Shown: positions 10,820 through 24,773 of the stretch, in pieces
Numbering within the stretch: the first letter of the stretch is position 1
How the letters are laid out: each line of letters opens with the position of its first letter
Source: Myxococcales bacterium
Lineage (GTDB): Bacteria; Myxococcota_A; Polyangia; Haliangiales; Haliangiaceae
Assembly (NCBI GenBank): GCA_947483555.1
Contig: CANKMW010000008.1
Coordinates: 48,001-112,000 of the forward strand
DNA: 64,000 nucleotides
Direction of reading: 5' to 3'
Program-made: the position numbers and the translations under genes
Notes under the pieces: model-generated
What the model was told of the DNA's origin: nothing
The model's input: only the letters and a program-made list of their open reading frames with translations
Databases searched by the model: none

Positions 10820-11370
10820 CCCCACCACCTCGCCCGCAGCAGCCGACCCCGCTGGTCTCGCGCACCATCACCACTCCGATCGGCCTGCTGCGCCTGGTCG
10901 CCAGCGCCGACGCCCTGGTCGGCATCGACCTGCCCGGCCACCTGCTGTCCGCGCCGGCGCGAGAGATCCACACCGGCCACCCGGTGCTCGATCAGGCCAC
11001 GCGCGAGCTCGACGCCTACTTCGCCGGCACCCGGCACGACTTCACGGTGCCGCTGGCCGCCGCGGGCACGCCGTTCCAGCACCGGGTGTGGACCGCGCTG
11101 TCGACCATCCCGTACGCCGGCACCTGGTCGTACGGCCAGCTCGCGAAGGCGATCGGTCGGCCGTCAGCGGCCCGCGCGGTTGGCGCCGCCAACGGCAAGA
11201 ACCCGCTGCCGATCATCGTGCCGTGCCACCGGGTGATCGGCTCGAGTGGAGCGCTGGTCGGGTTCGGCGGCGGCCTGGCGACCAAACGATGGCTGCTCGC
11301 CCACGAGTCCGAGCGAGCGGTCCGCCGTGACCCGGCGAGCGGACCGGCCCAGCTCAGGTTCGAAGCGTGA
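10816..11370 (+). CDS. ogt: Methylated-DNA--[protein]-cysteine S-methyltransferase
   Basis: Suicide repair protein that moves the alkyl group from O6-methylguanine to its own cysteine. The 184 residues include the N-terminal ribonuclease-like domain and the C-terminal helical domain with PFQHRVWTAL, GRPSAARAVGAANGKNP and the active-site PCHRVIGSSG. The GTG start at 10816 overlaps the stop of the Ada-AlkA gene (GTGA) and removes an Arg-rich upstream extension. In E. coli Ada this domain is fused to the sensor; here it is a separate, coupled gene. Downstream 76 bases before the convergent regulator gene show no clear feature. Confidence 0.94.
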   Translation: MTPPPRPQQPTPLVSRTITTPIGLLRLVASADALVGIDLPGHLLSAPAREIHTGHPVLDQATRELDAYFAGTRHDFTVPLAAAGTPFQHRVWTALSTIPYAGTWSYGQLAKAIGRPSAARAVGAANGKNPLPIIVPCHRVIGSSGALVGFGGGLATKRWLLAHESERAVRRDPASGPAQLRFEA

Positions 11371-11446
11371 ACGGATGGCTCACCTGCCCGCCGGTCGCGC
11401 CCCACCACTAGCATGACGGGCACCAGGAGGGCGGCGCGAGCCCGCA

Positions 11447-12852
<1,406 letters not shown>

Positions 12853-12853
<1 letters not shown>

Positions 12854-14301
12854 CACGAACCTCGGGCCGGCGCCCCGGCGGCCGGCAGTTTCACACGAAA
12901 GCGGGTCTCGCCGGGTTGCGAGGTGACGGTCACGTCGCCGCCGTGGGCTCGCACGATCTCGGCGACGAAGGCCAAGCCGAGCCCGGTGCCCTGCTCGCGG
13001 GTCGTGAAGAAGGGTTCGAACAGACGGGCCCGGGCCGGGTCGGGGATCATGGCGCCGCGATTCCACACCGTCAGCTCGACCACCCCGACCTCGGCCTCGA
13101 CCGCGAGCCGCACCGCGCGGCCGCGTTCGCCGACCTCGGCGGCGGCCTGGATCGCGTTCTTGCCCAGGTTCAGCAGCGCGCGGCGGAGCTGGCCGGGGTC
13201 GGCGACCACGGGCACCGCGGCGGTCGGCGCGTCGACCTCGATCTCGAGATCGGCGGCGGCGGCGTCGGCGCCCAGCAACTCGGCGACCTCGCGGACCAGC
13301 GCGGCAGCGTCGAGCGCCACCGGCTCCGGCGCCGGCCGGCGCGCGTAGTCGAGGAACTCGCTCACCACGCGCTCGAGATAGCCGACCTCGCGATCGATCT
13401 TGACGGCGTGCGCGGCGCGCTCATCGCCGGCGAGCTCGTCGCGCAGGATGCCGGCGTAGAGCTGGATGCCGGTCAGCGGGTTGCGGACCTCGTGGGCGAT
13501 CCCGGCCAGCATCTGCTGGGTGCGCGCGTCGCGCTCGGCGAGCTGGGCGCGCATGGTCTCCATGGTCGAGGCGAGCACGCCCAGCTCGTCGCGCGAGGCC
13601 AGCGCGATGGGTCGCGCCAGATCACCCTGCCCGATGCGGGCCGCCGCGGCCGCCAGCGCGCGCACCGGTCGCGTGATCAGCAGCGCGACCACGAACGTGG
13701 CCGCGAGCACCAGCGCGGTCAGCCCGGCGCCCCACACCAGCAGGCTGGCGCGCAGATCGTCGAGGCGCGCGAAGTACGCCGCCGGGGCCTCGGCGCCGAT
13801 CACGAGCACGATCTCGGGCTCGGTCTCCGAGGCCCGCACCGGCGCATAGCCGGCCTTGACCCGACGCCCGTCGTCGGCCTCGAAGGTCAGCGACGACGCG
13901 GTCCCGCCGGCGAAGACGCGCTCCAGCTCGACGCGGTCGAGCTCGGCGTGATAGTAGCGGGTCCCGATGGCGACCCCCTCGCTGCTGTCGGCGCGCGACG
14001 CGAACTCGCGGTCGAAGACGTAGAGCCGGGCGCCGGTGGCCTCGCTGACCGCGCGCAGCTTGACGACCACGTTCTGGTAGCCGCGCTCCTGCTCGTCGCC
14101 GGCGCTGAGCGGGACCAGGTACTTGCCGCGCACGTGGGTCGACGCCGACGCCGCCAGCGCTTCCAGGCGGGTCCCGAGCTCGGCGTCGAGGTCCCGGCGC
14201 GTCACCTCGAGGGCGACGTAGCCGAACAGCGCGAACAGGGTCAGCGACGGCACCGCGAACGCGAGCAGCAGCTTGACCAGGATCGTCGCGCGCGGCCGCA
14301 T
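12853..14301 (-). CDS. Membrane sensor histidine kinase
   Basis: The 482-residue kinase has a first membrane span at residues ~8-30, a ~155-residue extracytoplasmic sensor region of mixed alpha/beta character, a second span near residue 190-212, a HAMP linker ([19 protein letters not shown]), the phospho-acceptor box [17 protein letters not shown] near residue 270, and a GHKL ATPase with [10 protein letters not shown] (N box) and [18 protein letters not shown] (G2 box). It would phosphorylate Asp52 of the overlapping NtrC-type regulator. I start at 14301 because the upstream part of the open frame is Gly/Arg-rich and unlike a membrane anchor. The signal is not deducible. Confidence 0.92.
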
Positions 14302-14407
14302 CGGCGGTTCCACGCTACCACCTCGGCCCACCCCTCGGGTCATGCGCCCGAGCAACGCGCAAGGCGTGCGCGTCGAACCGCGCCAGGCGTACCGGCTGCG
14401 CGTCGAG

Positions 14408-14851
14408 TCAGCCCACGTCCATGAGCTCGATGGCGCGGGCGTCGTGCTCGGCGTCCTCGGCCAACCGGCGGAGCACGTCCATGTAGCTGACGATGCCGAC
14501 CAGCCGTCCCGATTCGTCGACGATCGGCATCGCGCCCACGCGCCGATCGACGATGCGCCGTGCCACCGCGCCGAGGCTCTCTTCGGGCCGCGCCGTTTGC
14601 ACGTCGCGCGTCATCAGGCCGCCGATCGACGCCGTCGGCGCTGGTCGGCTCGGCCGAGTCGGCCGGTCGTCCCCGATCAGCGGTCCACGTAGATCGCGAT
14701 CGCTCACGATCCCGACCAGCCGGCCCTCGTCGTCGACCACCGGTAGGTGGCGCAGACCGCGCGTGACCATCAAGCGCGACGCCTCGGCGACCAGCGCGAT
14801 GCTGCGGATGGTGACCGGCTCGGGCGTCATCAAGTGAGCGATGGGGGTCAT
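14408..14851 (-). CDS. Tandem CBS-domain protein
   Basis: A 147-residue soluble protein of two CBS repeats: residues ~5-55 ([11 protein letters not shown] ... [13 protein letters not shown]) and ~78-130 ([11 protein letters not shown] ... [15 protein letters not shown]). Such pairs bind adenine nucleotides in a Bateman module and act as energy sensors. It carries no fused catalytic domain, so the partner is unknown. It is transcribed away from the large AAA+ ATPase gene, with 99 bases between the starts. A second stand-alone CBS protein of nearly the same size is encoded at 32407-32844. Confidence 0.88.
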   Translation of the reverse strand: MTPIAHLMTPEPVTIRSIALVAEASRLMVTRGLRHLPVVDDEGRLVGIVSDRDLRGPLIGDDRPTRPSRPAPTASIGGLMTRDVQTARPEESLGAVARRIVDRRVGAMPIVDESGRLVGIVSYMDVLRRLAEDAEHDARAIELMDVG

Positions 14852-14950
14852 GGTCCCAGCACAAGCAAGCCGCGCGCCGACCTCGCGGCCGTGCGCTGTA
14901 AGGATCACGGCGGCTTGCCCGCGGGCCGCCGGAGGTGCGATCGTCTCCAC

Positions 14951-18313
<3,363 letters not shown>

Positions 18314-18334
18314 CCCGACGTGGCGGCGGTGCCG

Positions 18335-18391
<57 letters not shown>

Positions 18392-18418
18392 TTCCGACGA
18401 GAGTGCGTCGACGAGCCG

Positions 18419-19192
18419 CTAGCGAGCGACCAAGACGAGGTCGTCGATGAAGATCGGCGCCGGTGCCGGTCCGCCGGCCTGGGCCGTGTTCCAGGCGTCG
18501 ACCGCGAGCGCGCCGGTGACGCCTTGCAAGGTCGGCGTCGGATCAGAGAACGCGACGCTCCAGGTCGTCGGCTCGGCGCTCTCCGCCGGCCACAGCTTCG
18601 CCGCCAGGAGCGTCGCCCCGCCGTCCTGCGTGCAGCGAAAGCGAACCGCGTAGGCAGCACCATCGGCGAGCGCGGCGATGTCGACCATGGCGAGCGGAGC
18701 CTCGATACCGTCGAGCTCGCGCCACACGCCGATCTTTGGTCCGCGGAACGACTCGACGAACACGGCGTACCCGCTACCCCGCGGCGACGACACCCGCAGA
18801 TAGCCGCCGTTGTGCCGCACCCCGACGCCCACGCCCTGGCGCGCGCCGTCCGACATCACCATCGTGAACGTGACCTCGACGTCGACCGCGCCAGCCGGTA
18901 GCGCGTGCCCCATGCGGGCCAGGCTGTAGTCCGACAGCACCGGGGTCAACTGACCGCGGCCGCCCACGACGGTGGCGCCGGCGACGCCGCCGAGCACACT
19001 CCAGCCCGCCGGCCAGTCGCCATCGACCGCGAACGCCTCCTGCAGCAGCACGACCTCGGCGCCGCCGGCCGCATCGACGGACGGGACCCCGGCGTCGGCG
19101 CCAGCGCCGGGCTCTGGATCCGGTTCGGCGGCGCATGCACCCCCGACTACGATCGTGATCAACGCGGCGAGCCGATGGGGTCGTGGTTGCAT
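18419..19192 (-). CDS. Putative lipoprotein with a LamG/concanavalin-like domain
   Basis: The 257-residue protein begins with a lipoprotein signal (MQPRPHRLAALITIVVGGAC, lipid cysteine at residue 20) followed by an acidic, proline-rich stretch. The rest has the strand pattern of a jelly-roll glucanase/LamG-like domain: NGGYLRVSSPRGSGYAVFVE, GVWRELDGIEAPL, YAVRFRCTQDGG and the closing IFIDDLVLVAR. No catalytic motif is obvious; binding of sugar or surface material is possible. The open frame continues upstream to 19450 but without a signal peptide, so the ATG at 19192 is preferred. It converges on the AAA+ ATPase gene across the hexamer repeat. Confidence 0.75.
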   Translation of the reverse strand: MQPRPHRLAALITIVVGGACAAEPDPEPGAGADAGVPSVDAAGGAEVVLLQEAFAVDGDWPAGWSVLGGVAGATVVGGRGQLTPVLSDYSLARMGHALPAGAVDVEVTFTMVMSDGARQGVGVGVRHNGGYLRVSSPRGSGYAVFVESFRGPKIGVWRELDGIEAPLAMVDIAALADGAAYAVRFRCTQDGGATLLAAKLWPAESAEPTTWSVAFSDPTPTLQGVTGALAVDAWNTAQAGGPAPAPIFIDDLVLVAR

Positions 19193-19337
19193 CACGCGCC
19201 GGGTTGCATCACGCGTGCCTCGTCGAGGTCCGCGAGCCCCGCCGGCGGCCGAGCCCGGTTGTGGCAGACGGCGCCACATCCGTGGCGGCGGTCGCCACGA
19301 CCGTCGCTCGTCGCCCGTGATCCCGCACAAGTGGCGC

Positions 19338-19352
19338 GGCACCGAGCTTGCT
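19338..19352 (+). promoter_or_regulatory. Candidate sigma-54 (-24/-12) promoter of the DUF4157 gene
   Basis: GGCAC, five bases, then TTGCT matches the -24/-12 consensus (TGGCAC-N5-TTGCW) except for one base before GG. It sits so close to the ATG at 19365 that the transcript would begin only a few bases before the start codon. A sigma-54 activator with an FHA domain is encoded immediately downstream. The assignment rests on sequence match and context only. Confidence 0.5.
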
Positions 19353-19364
19353 CTTCGGTCGGCC

Positions 19365-21017
19365 ATGGAGCACACCGGTCGACGACAGAGCAGCATCGAG
19401 CCGCAGCCGGCGTCGCCCGGCGGTGACGGCATCGCACCCGGCAAGCGCACGCGCGTCGAGCGTCGCTACGGCGGCTCCATGCGCGCCGCGGCGGCGGTCC
19501 GTGCCGCCGATGGCGGTGCCGGGCAATCGGTTCCCGACCGCGTCCGCCACCAGGTCGAGACCCAGGCCGGGGCCGATCTGTCGTCGGTACGCGTGCACAC
19601 CGGAGCCGAATCGGCCGCCGCCGCGGCCGCCCTTCACGCCGACGCGTACACCAGCGGCCCGGATATCCATTTCGGCGCTGGCAAGCTGCAACCCGAGACC
19701 GCGGACGGCCAGCAGCTGCTCCTGCACGAGCTCGGCCACACGCTGCAGCAACGCGGCGCCACGCCGCCGACCGACGGTCCGCTCGAGGTGAGCCAGCCCG
19801 GCGACGCCGGCGAGCACGAGGCCGACTCGTTCGCCGAGTCGATCGCGGCGGGGCGGCCGGCGGCGATGCCGGGCATCGCACCGGCTTCGATCAACCGGCG
19901 CATCGCGCGCTTCGGCGACTTCTTCACCGACCTCTTCGACAGCGACGAGGACGAGCAGGACGAGACCGCCAGGTGCGAGGTCGACGACGGGCTGTGGAGC
20001 TGGATGACCGGCGACGACGACGGTGGGTCGACCTCGCTGCCCACTGGCGGCGAACAGTGCACCGCGTTCGCCCCGGAATTCGGAGAACCGGTCGAGCTGG
20101 AAGTCGATTTCAACCAGCCGATCGAGGTCCCCATCGATCTCGACAACCTGGCCGAGCTGAGCGTGTCCGGCGTCGAGACCGACATCAGGCTGCTGTCGTG
20201 CGAGCGCCAGGGTGCGGCACTTTACGACACCGACGTCGAGCCGTTGACGTTCCGTGGAGTCGCGTCGGGCGGCTACGGACTGGCGCTCCTCTCCTTCACC
20301 GCCGATCAAGAGGGCACGTGGGATGTCCACGCGGGGTTGACGTTCACGGACCCGGACGGCTCGACCGGCGAGTTCAGCACCCACGTCGCGATCGTCACCG
20401 TCGGCCGCAACGCGGCACTCAAGGCGGAGAACGTCATCGAGAACGACGCTGACGCTGGCGACATGCGTGGTGCCAAGGGCAATCCCGGCAGCGACGACTG
20501 CGACGACGACCGCGAGGGCATTGTCTTCACCTCGCACTTCCGAGCTCGGCGATTCCTCGCCACCGCCACTGCCGCGACCGCGTCGACGCTGTCGACGGTG
20601 GAGCCCCAGGTGGCCGCGGCGCTGGCCCACTGGTTCAGCATCGACCGCGACGATCGAGCGTCAGCCTTCGAGAATGGCAGAGACTACGTGCACGTGCAGC
20701 GAGCGCTGACGACCATGCAGAGCGGATCACCGGACGCGTCGTACGAGTGCGGATCGTTCCTCTGCGAGGCCCTCGAGCCGACGGCGATGGCGCTCGATGA
20801 CATCGTCCTGTGCGACCAATGGTTCGCGTCCGACGACGACGAGCGCGCGGGAATCCTGGTCCACGAGTGGGGGCACAAGTACGGCGCCGGTGTGAGCCGC
20901 GCCATCGAGACGTACGACCATGACCAGAAATGGAGCGGCATGTCGTCGAGCCAGCGTGTCGCAATGCCCGACGCCTATGAGGGATTCGTGGTGGAGATCG
21001 CCACCGGCAAGCGCTGA
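19365..21017 (+). CDS. DUF4157 protein with a second, C-terminal zinc-peptidase domain; possible eCIS cargo
   Basis: 550 residues. Near the N terminus is APGKRT (24-29), a short element I know from injection-system-associated DUF4157 proteins and which also occurs in the protein encoded from 59556. Residues ~53-133 are the DUF4157 domain with HELGH at 121-125. Acidic linkers follow, then a beta-rich, Ig-like part (~225-345). The C terminus has a second HExxH, HEWGH at 500-504, with a downstream TYDHD and PDAYE (Asp536), resembling the M35/aspzincin (deuterolysin, lysine-specific endopeptidase) pattern. There is no signal peptide, which suits export by a contractile device. Start chosen by the APGKRT element and the sigma-54 promoter; the frame upstream is antisense to the lipoprotein. 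Confidence 0.82.
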   Translation: MEHTGRRQSSIEPQPASPGGDGIAPGKRTRVERRYGGSMRAAAAVRAADGGAGQSVPDRVRHQVETQAGADLSSVRVHTGAESAAAAAALHADAYTSGPDIHFGAGKLQPETADGQQLLLHELGHTLQQRGATPPTDGPLEVSQPGDAGEHEADSFAESIAAGRPAAMPGIAPASINRRIARFGDFFTDLFDSDEDEQDETARCEVDDGLWSWMTGDDDGGSTSLPTGGEQCTAFAPEFGEPVELEVDFNQPIEVPIDLDNLAELSVSGVETDIRLLSCERQGAALYDTDVEPLTFRGVASGGYGLALLSFTADQEGTWDVHAGLTFTDPDGSTGEFSTHVAIVTVGRNAALKAENVIENDADAGDMRGAKGNPGSDDCDDDREGIVFTSHFRARRFLATATAATASTLSTVEPQVAAALAHWFSIDRDDRASAFENGRDYVHVQRALTTMQSGSPDASYECGSFLCEALEPTAMALDDIVLCDQWFASDDDERAGILVHEWGHKYGAGVSRAIETYDHDQKWSGMSSSQRVAMPDAYEGFVVEIATGKR

Positions 21018-21059
21018 CGATGGCGGGGAAGCGCCGCTCCACCATGTTACCGTCCGCAC

Positions 21060-22409
<1,350 letters not shown>

Positions 22410-22411
22410 GC

Positions 22412-23338
22412 TCAGAACGACCAGGTCAGCGTCACCCGGTCGCGACCGGCGGGCGTGACCAGCGGGGCGCCGCGAGGTCCGCTTCGCCACCACAGATAAG
22501 CGCCGACGCCAACCGCCACCACGCCGAGGCCGTAGCCGACGTACATGCCGGTGACCTCGCGCCGCCAGGTCGACTCGACGCGATCACGCTCGGGGCTGGC
22601 GAAGGGATGGTCGCGGGCGATCTCGTCGCGCGTGCCCAGCGCCTGGAGGTGGAAGTACACACCGGCCGCGAGCCCGACGCCGCCGGCCGCGAACCCGATC
22701 AGGGCCGGCGTGCGGCTCGCTCGCCGCGCGACGACGACGATCGGGACGTCGGCGACCACTGCCGGCAGCGGCACCAGCGCGATCGAGACCGCCAGGCGAC
22801 CGCCGCCGGTCGGGACGTCGACCGCCTCGGCGGCGTCCTGGTATCCCGTCGCCCGCGCGCCGATCGTATGCCGCCCGGCCGGCAACCACACGATCCGCGG
22901 TCCGGGCGCGGTCTCGTCGGCGGCAAACGTCGAGGCCCCGACCTCGGCGCCCCGCGGGGTGACGGTCACGTCGACCGGCGCGAAGCCGGTCGAGCGCAGC
23001 GTGGCCTCGACGTCGTCGAGCAGACTGCGAAACCCCTGCGCCGCCGCCAGGTCCATCGCGCCGGCGCGAACCAGACACTCCGACAGGAACAGATGGGCGC
23101 GGGGCAGCTCGCCGAGGCGTTGATACGCGTAGCCGATGTTGCACAGGTACTCGGCGCGGTCGTCGACGCCGCGCGCTTCCTTGAACAGCGCGATCGCCGC
23201 CGTGAGGTCGCCGGCCTCCGCCGCCGCGACCGCGCGGGCCCCGATCTCGCGGGCCCGGACCTCGGGCGTCGGCTGCGCGTGCGCCAGCGCCGCACCGACG
23301 ATCAGCGTGAACGCGACGATGACGAACGGAAACCTCAC
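22412..23338 (-). CDS. Exported TPR protein with PEGA-like domain and C-terminal membrane spans
   Basis: 308 residues from the preferred GTG start. A signal peptide (MRFPFVIVAFTLIVGAALAHA) is followed by two TPR-like helices (AAIALFKEARGVDD, EYLCNIGYAYQRLGELPRA), a beta-rich PEGA-like part (GPRIVWLPAGRHTIGARATG), and two hydrophobic segments near the C terminus (ALIGFAAGGVGLAAGVYF and MYVGYGLGVVAVGVGAYLWW). This architecture often accompanies Ser/Thr kinases in myxobacteria. An in-frame ATG at 23362 would leave only 7 bases to the divergent start; a GGAG before the GTG at 23338 and the better signal peptide decide for GTG. Converges with the FHA activator, 2 bases apart. Function unknown. Confidence 0.75.
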   Translation of the reverse strand: MRFPFVIVAFTLIVGAALAHAQPTPEVRAREIGARAVAAAEAGDLTAAIALFKEARGVDDRAEYLCNIGYAYQRLGELPRAHLFLSECLVRAGAMDLAAAQGFRSLLDDVEATLRSTGFAPVDVTVTPRGAEVGASTFAADETAPGPRIVWLPAGRHTIGARATGYQDAAEAVDVPTGGGRLAVSIALVPLPAVVADVPIVVVARRASRTPALIGFAAGGVGLAAGVYFHLQALGTRDEIARDHPFASPERDRVESTWRREVTGMYVGYGLGVVAVGVGAYLWWRSGPRGAPLVTPAGRDRVTLTWSF

Positions 23339-23353
23339 CGTGACTGGCTCCGG

Positions 23354-23363
23354 TATGATCATA
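23354..23363. promoter_or_regulatory. Palindromic TATGATCATA, candidate overlapping -10 boxes of divergent genes
   Basis: This ten-base perfect palindrome contains TATGAT on both strands, each a good -10 hexamer, and lies between the divergent starts at 23338 and 23370. No convincing -35 element was found on either strand. If used, the plus-strand transcript would be leaderless or nearly so. It could instead be an operator. Confidence 0.3.
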
Positions 23364-23369
23364 ACTCAG

Positions 23370-24773
23370 ATGCGTGAACGCCCGACGAACGCGCGGCCCA
23401 CGGCGATACGGGTCGCCGTGCTCGCCGCCGGACTCGCTGGTTGCGTGTCACTACCACCGGCGCAGCAGCAGCCGGTCGACGCCGACCTCGATGCCTGCGC
23501 GGCGGTCGATCTCGATGCCGATGGCTACGTCAACTGCGGCACACCACGGTTCGACTGCGACGATGGCGACACCGCGATCCACCCCGGCGCGCTCGAGGTG
23601 TGCGGCGATGGCATCGATCAGGACTGCCGGGACGGTGACCTGCCGTGCGCGCAGGCGCTGGCCGGCAACACCATCGGCGCCGCCGGCGATCGCTGGACCG
23701 TGAACAACGCCGCGCTGGCGATCACGTTCGACCGCGGCGTCACCGCCGACGGCGTCACCGGCGCGATCGAGCTGCGCGACCTGGCCGGTTCCGGGGCCCA
23801 GCTCATGATGGACGACCCGCTGCCCAGCGACCGCCTCACCGGCGTCACGCGCTTCCCGACCACGGCCAGCTGGCGCGCGGTCGGACAACCGCCCTCGTTC
23901 AGCGAGCTCGCCGTGGGACCGGCGGTGGTGCGCATCGTCCAGCGATGGAACGACGGCGGCGACACGGGCAGCTCGGAGTACACGATCTACCCCGACGGTC
24001 GCATCCATCGCCACGACGAGGTCGAGGTCGCGCCCAGCTCCGACCAGTACCTGGTCGCGTTCATCACCCTCGATCCCGCCGCCTTGAACTACGCCGACTG
24101 GCAGGGCAGCCCGGCCCCCGAGCCATTCGACATCGTCGGCGTCGCGTACGAGCCCCACTACGAGGCGCCGCCGACCGGAGCGGCGAGCTACGTGTGCGCC
24201 TTCCACGCCACGACCGGCGATCGGATCGGGCTGGCGGCGCGCATCCCGGGGGGCGCCGATGGCCTCCGGGTGTCCGAGTCGATCCGCAGCGGGGTCGAGG
24301 TCGCCGCGCTGGTGCTCGACTGGGTCCGACTGCGCGCCGTGGCGAGCGGCATGTACCGGGCCGACCTCATGTTCCACGTCGGTCACGGCAGCGAGCTGCG
24401 GCCGTGCGTCGCGGTGGGACCGTACGCCGACGCGTTCCTGCAACCGCCCACCCTGGCGGTGACCGCCCCGGCGGCGCTCCGCCTCGATGCTCCCGAGGAC
24501 GCCGACGATGATGGATACCTGGAGCGGGTCGGCGCGTACGCCGTGGACGCCAACGGCGCGCTCCAGGTCACGATGTCGCCGACCGCCGGGCTGCCGTCGC
24601 TGGCGGTGGTGATCAGCGAGGTCGACGGCAGTCACGATCCGGTGCTCCTGCGCGACGGGGTCATCCTGGTCCGCGGCCGCGACTACCACCTCCAGGTCGA
24701 GGGCGGCGACGTCTGGGTGGTGCTCGCGGCGCCGGTCGGCGCGGGCGCCGCGCTGCGGCTCGAGTGGCCATGA
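23370..24773 (+). CDS. MopE-like metal-binding lipoprotein, function unknown
   Basis: 467 residues starting with a lipoprotein signal whose lipobox is LAGC (cysteine at residue 25). Residues ~43-90 hold one MopE-type motif, DLDADGYVNC then FDCDDGDTAIHPGALEVCGDGIDQDC, an Asp/Cys-rich calcium- or copper-binding repeat frequent in myxobacterial surface proteins. The large remaining part is beta-rich and unfamiliar, ending in a strand pair (VRGRDYHLQVEGGDVWVVLAAP). An in-frame ATG at 23355 is possible but would give MIITQ before the signal. The stop overlaps the start of the Ser/Thr kinase gene, so the kinase may monitor or control this surface protein. Confidence 0.75.
   Translation: MRERPTNARPTAIRVAVLAAGLAGCVSLPPAQQQPVDADLDACAAVDLDADGYVNCGTPRFDCDDGDTAIHPGALEVCGDGIDQDCRDGDLPCAQALAGNTIGAAGDRWTVNNAALAITFDRGVTADGVTGAIELRDLAGSGAQLMMDDPLPSDRLTGVTRFPTTASWRAVGQPPSFSELAVGPAVVRIVQRWNDGGDTGSSEYTIYPDGRIHRHDEVEVAPSSDQYLVAFITLDPAALNYADWQGSPAPEPFDIVGVAYEPHYEAPPTGAASYVCAFHATTGDRIGLAARIPGGADGLRVSESIRSGVEVAALVLDWVRLRAVASGMYRADLMFHVGHGSELRPCVAVGPYADAFLQPPTLAVTAPAALRLDAPEDADDDGYLERVGAYAVDANGALQVTMSPTAGLPSLAVVISEVDGSHDPVLLRDGVILVRGRDYHLQVEGGDVWVVLAAPVGAGAALRLEWP

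Noticed and set aside
18972..19364. N-terminal extension of the DUF4157 protein
   Set aside because: The extra codons overlap a lipoprotein gene on the other strand and precede the sigma-54 promoter; the ATG at 19365 fits better.
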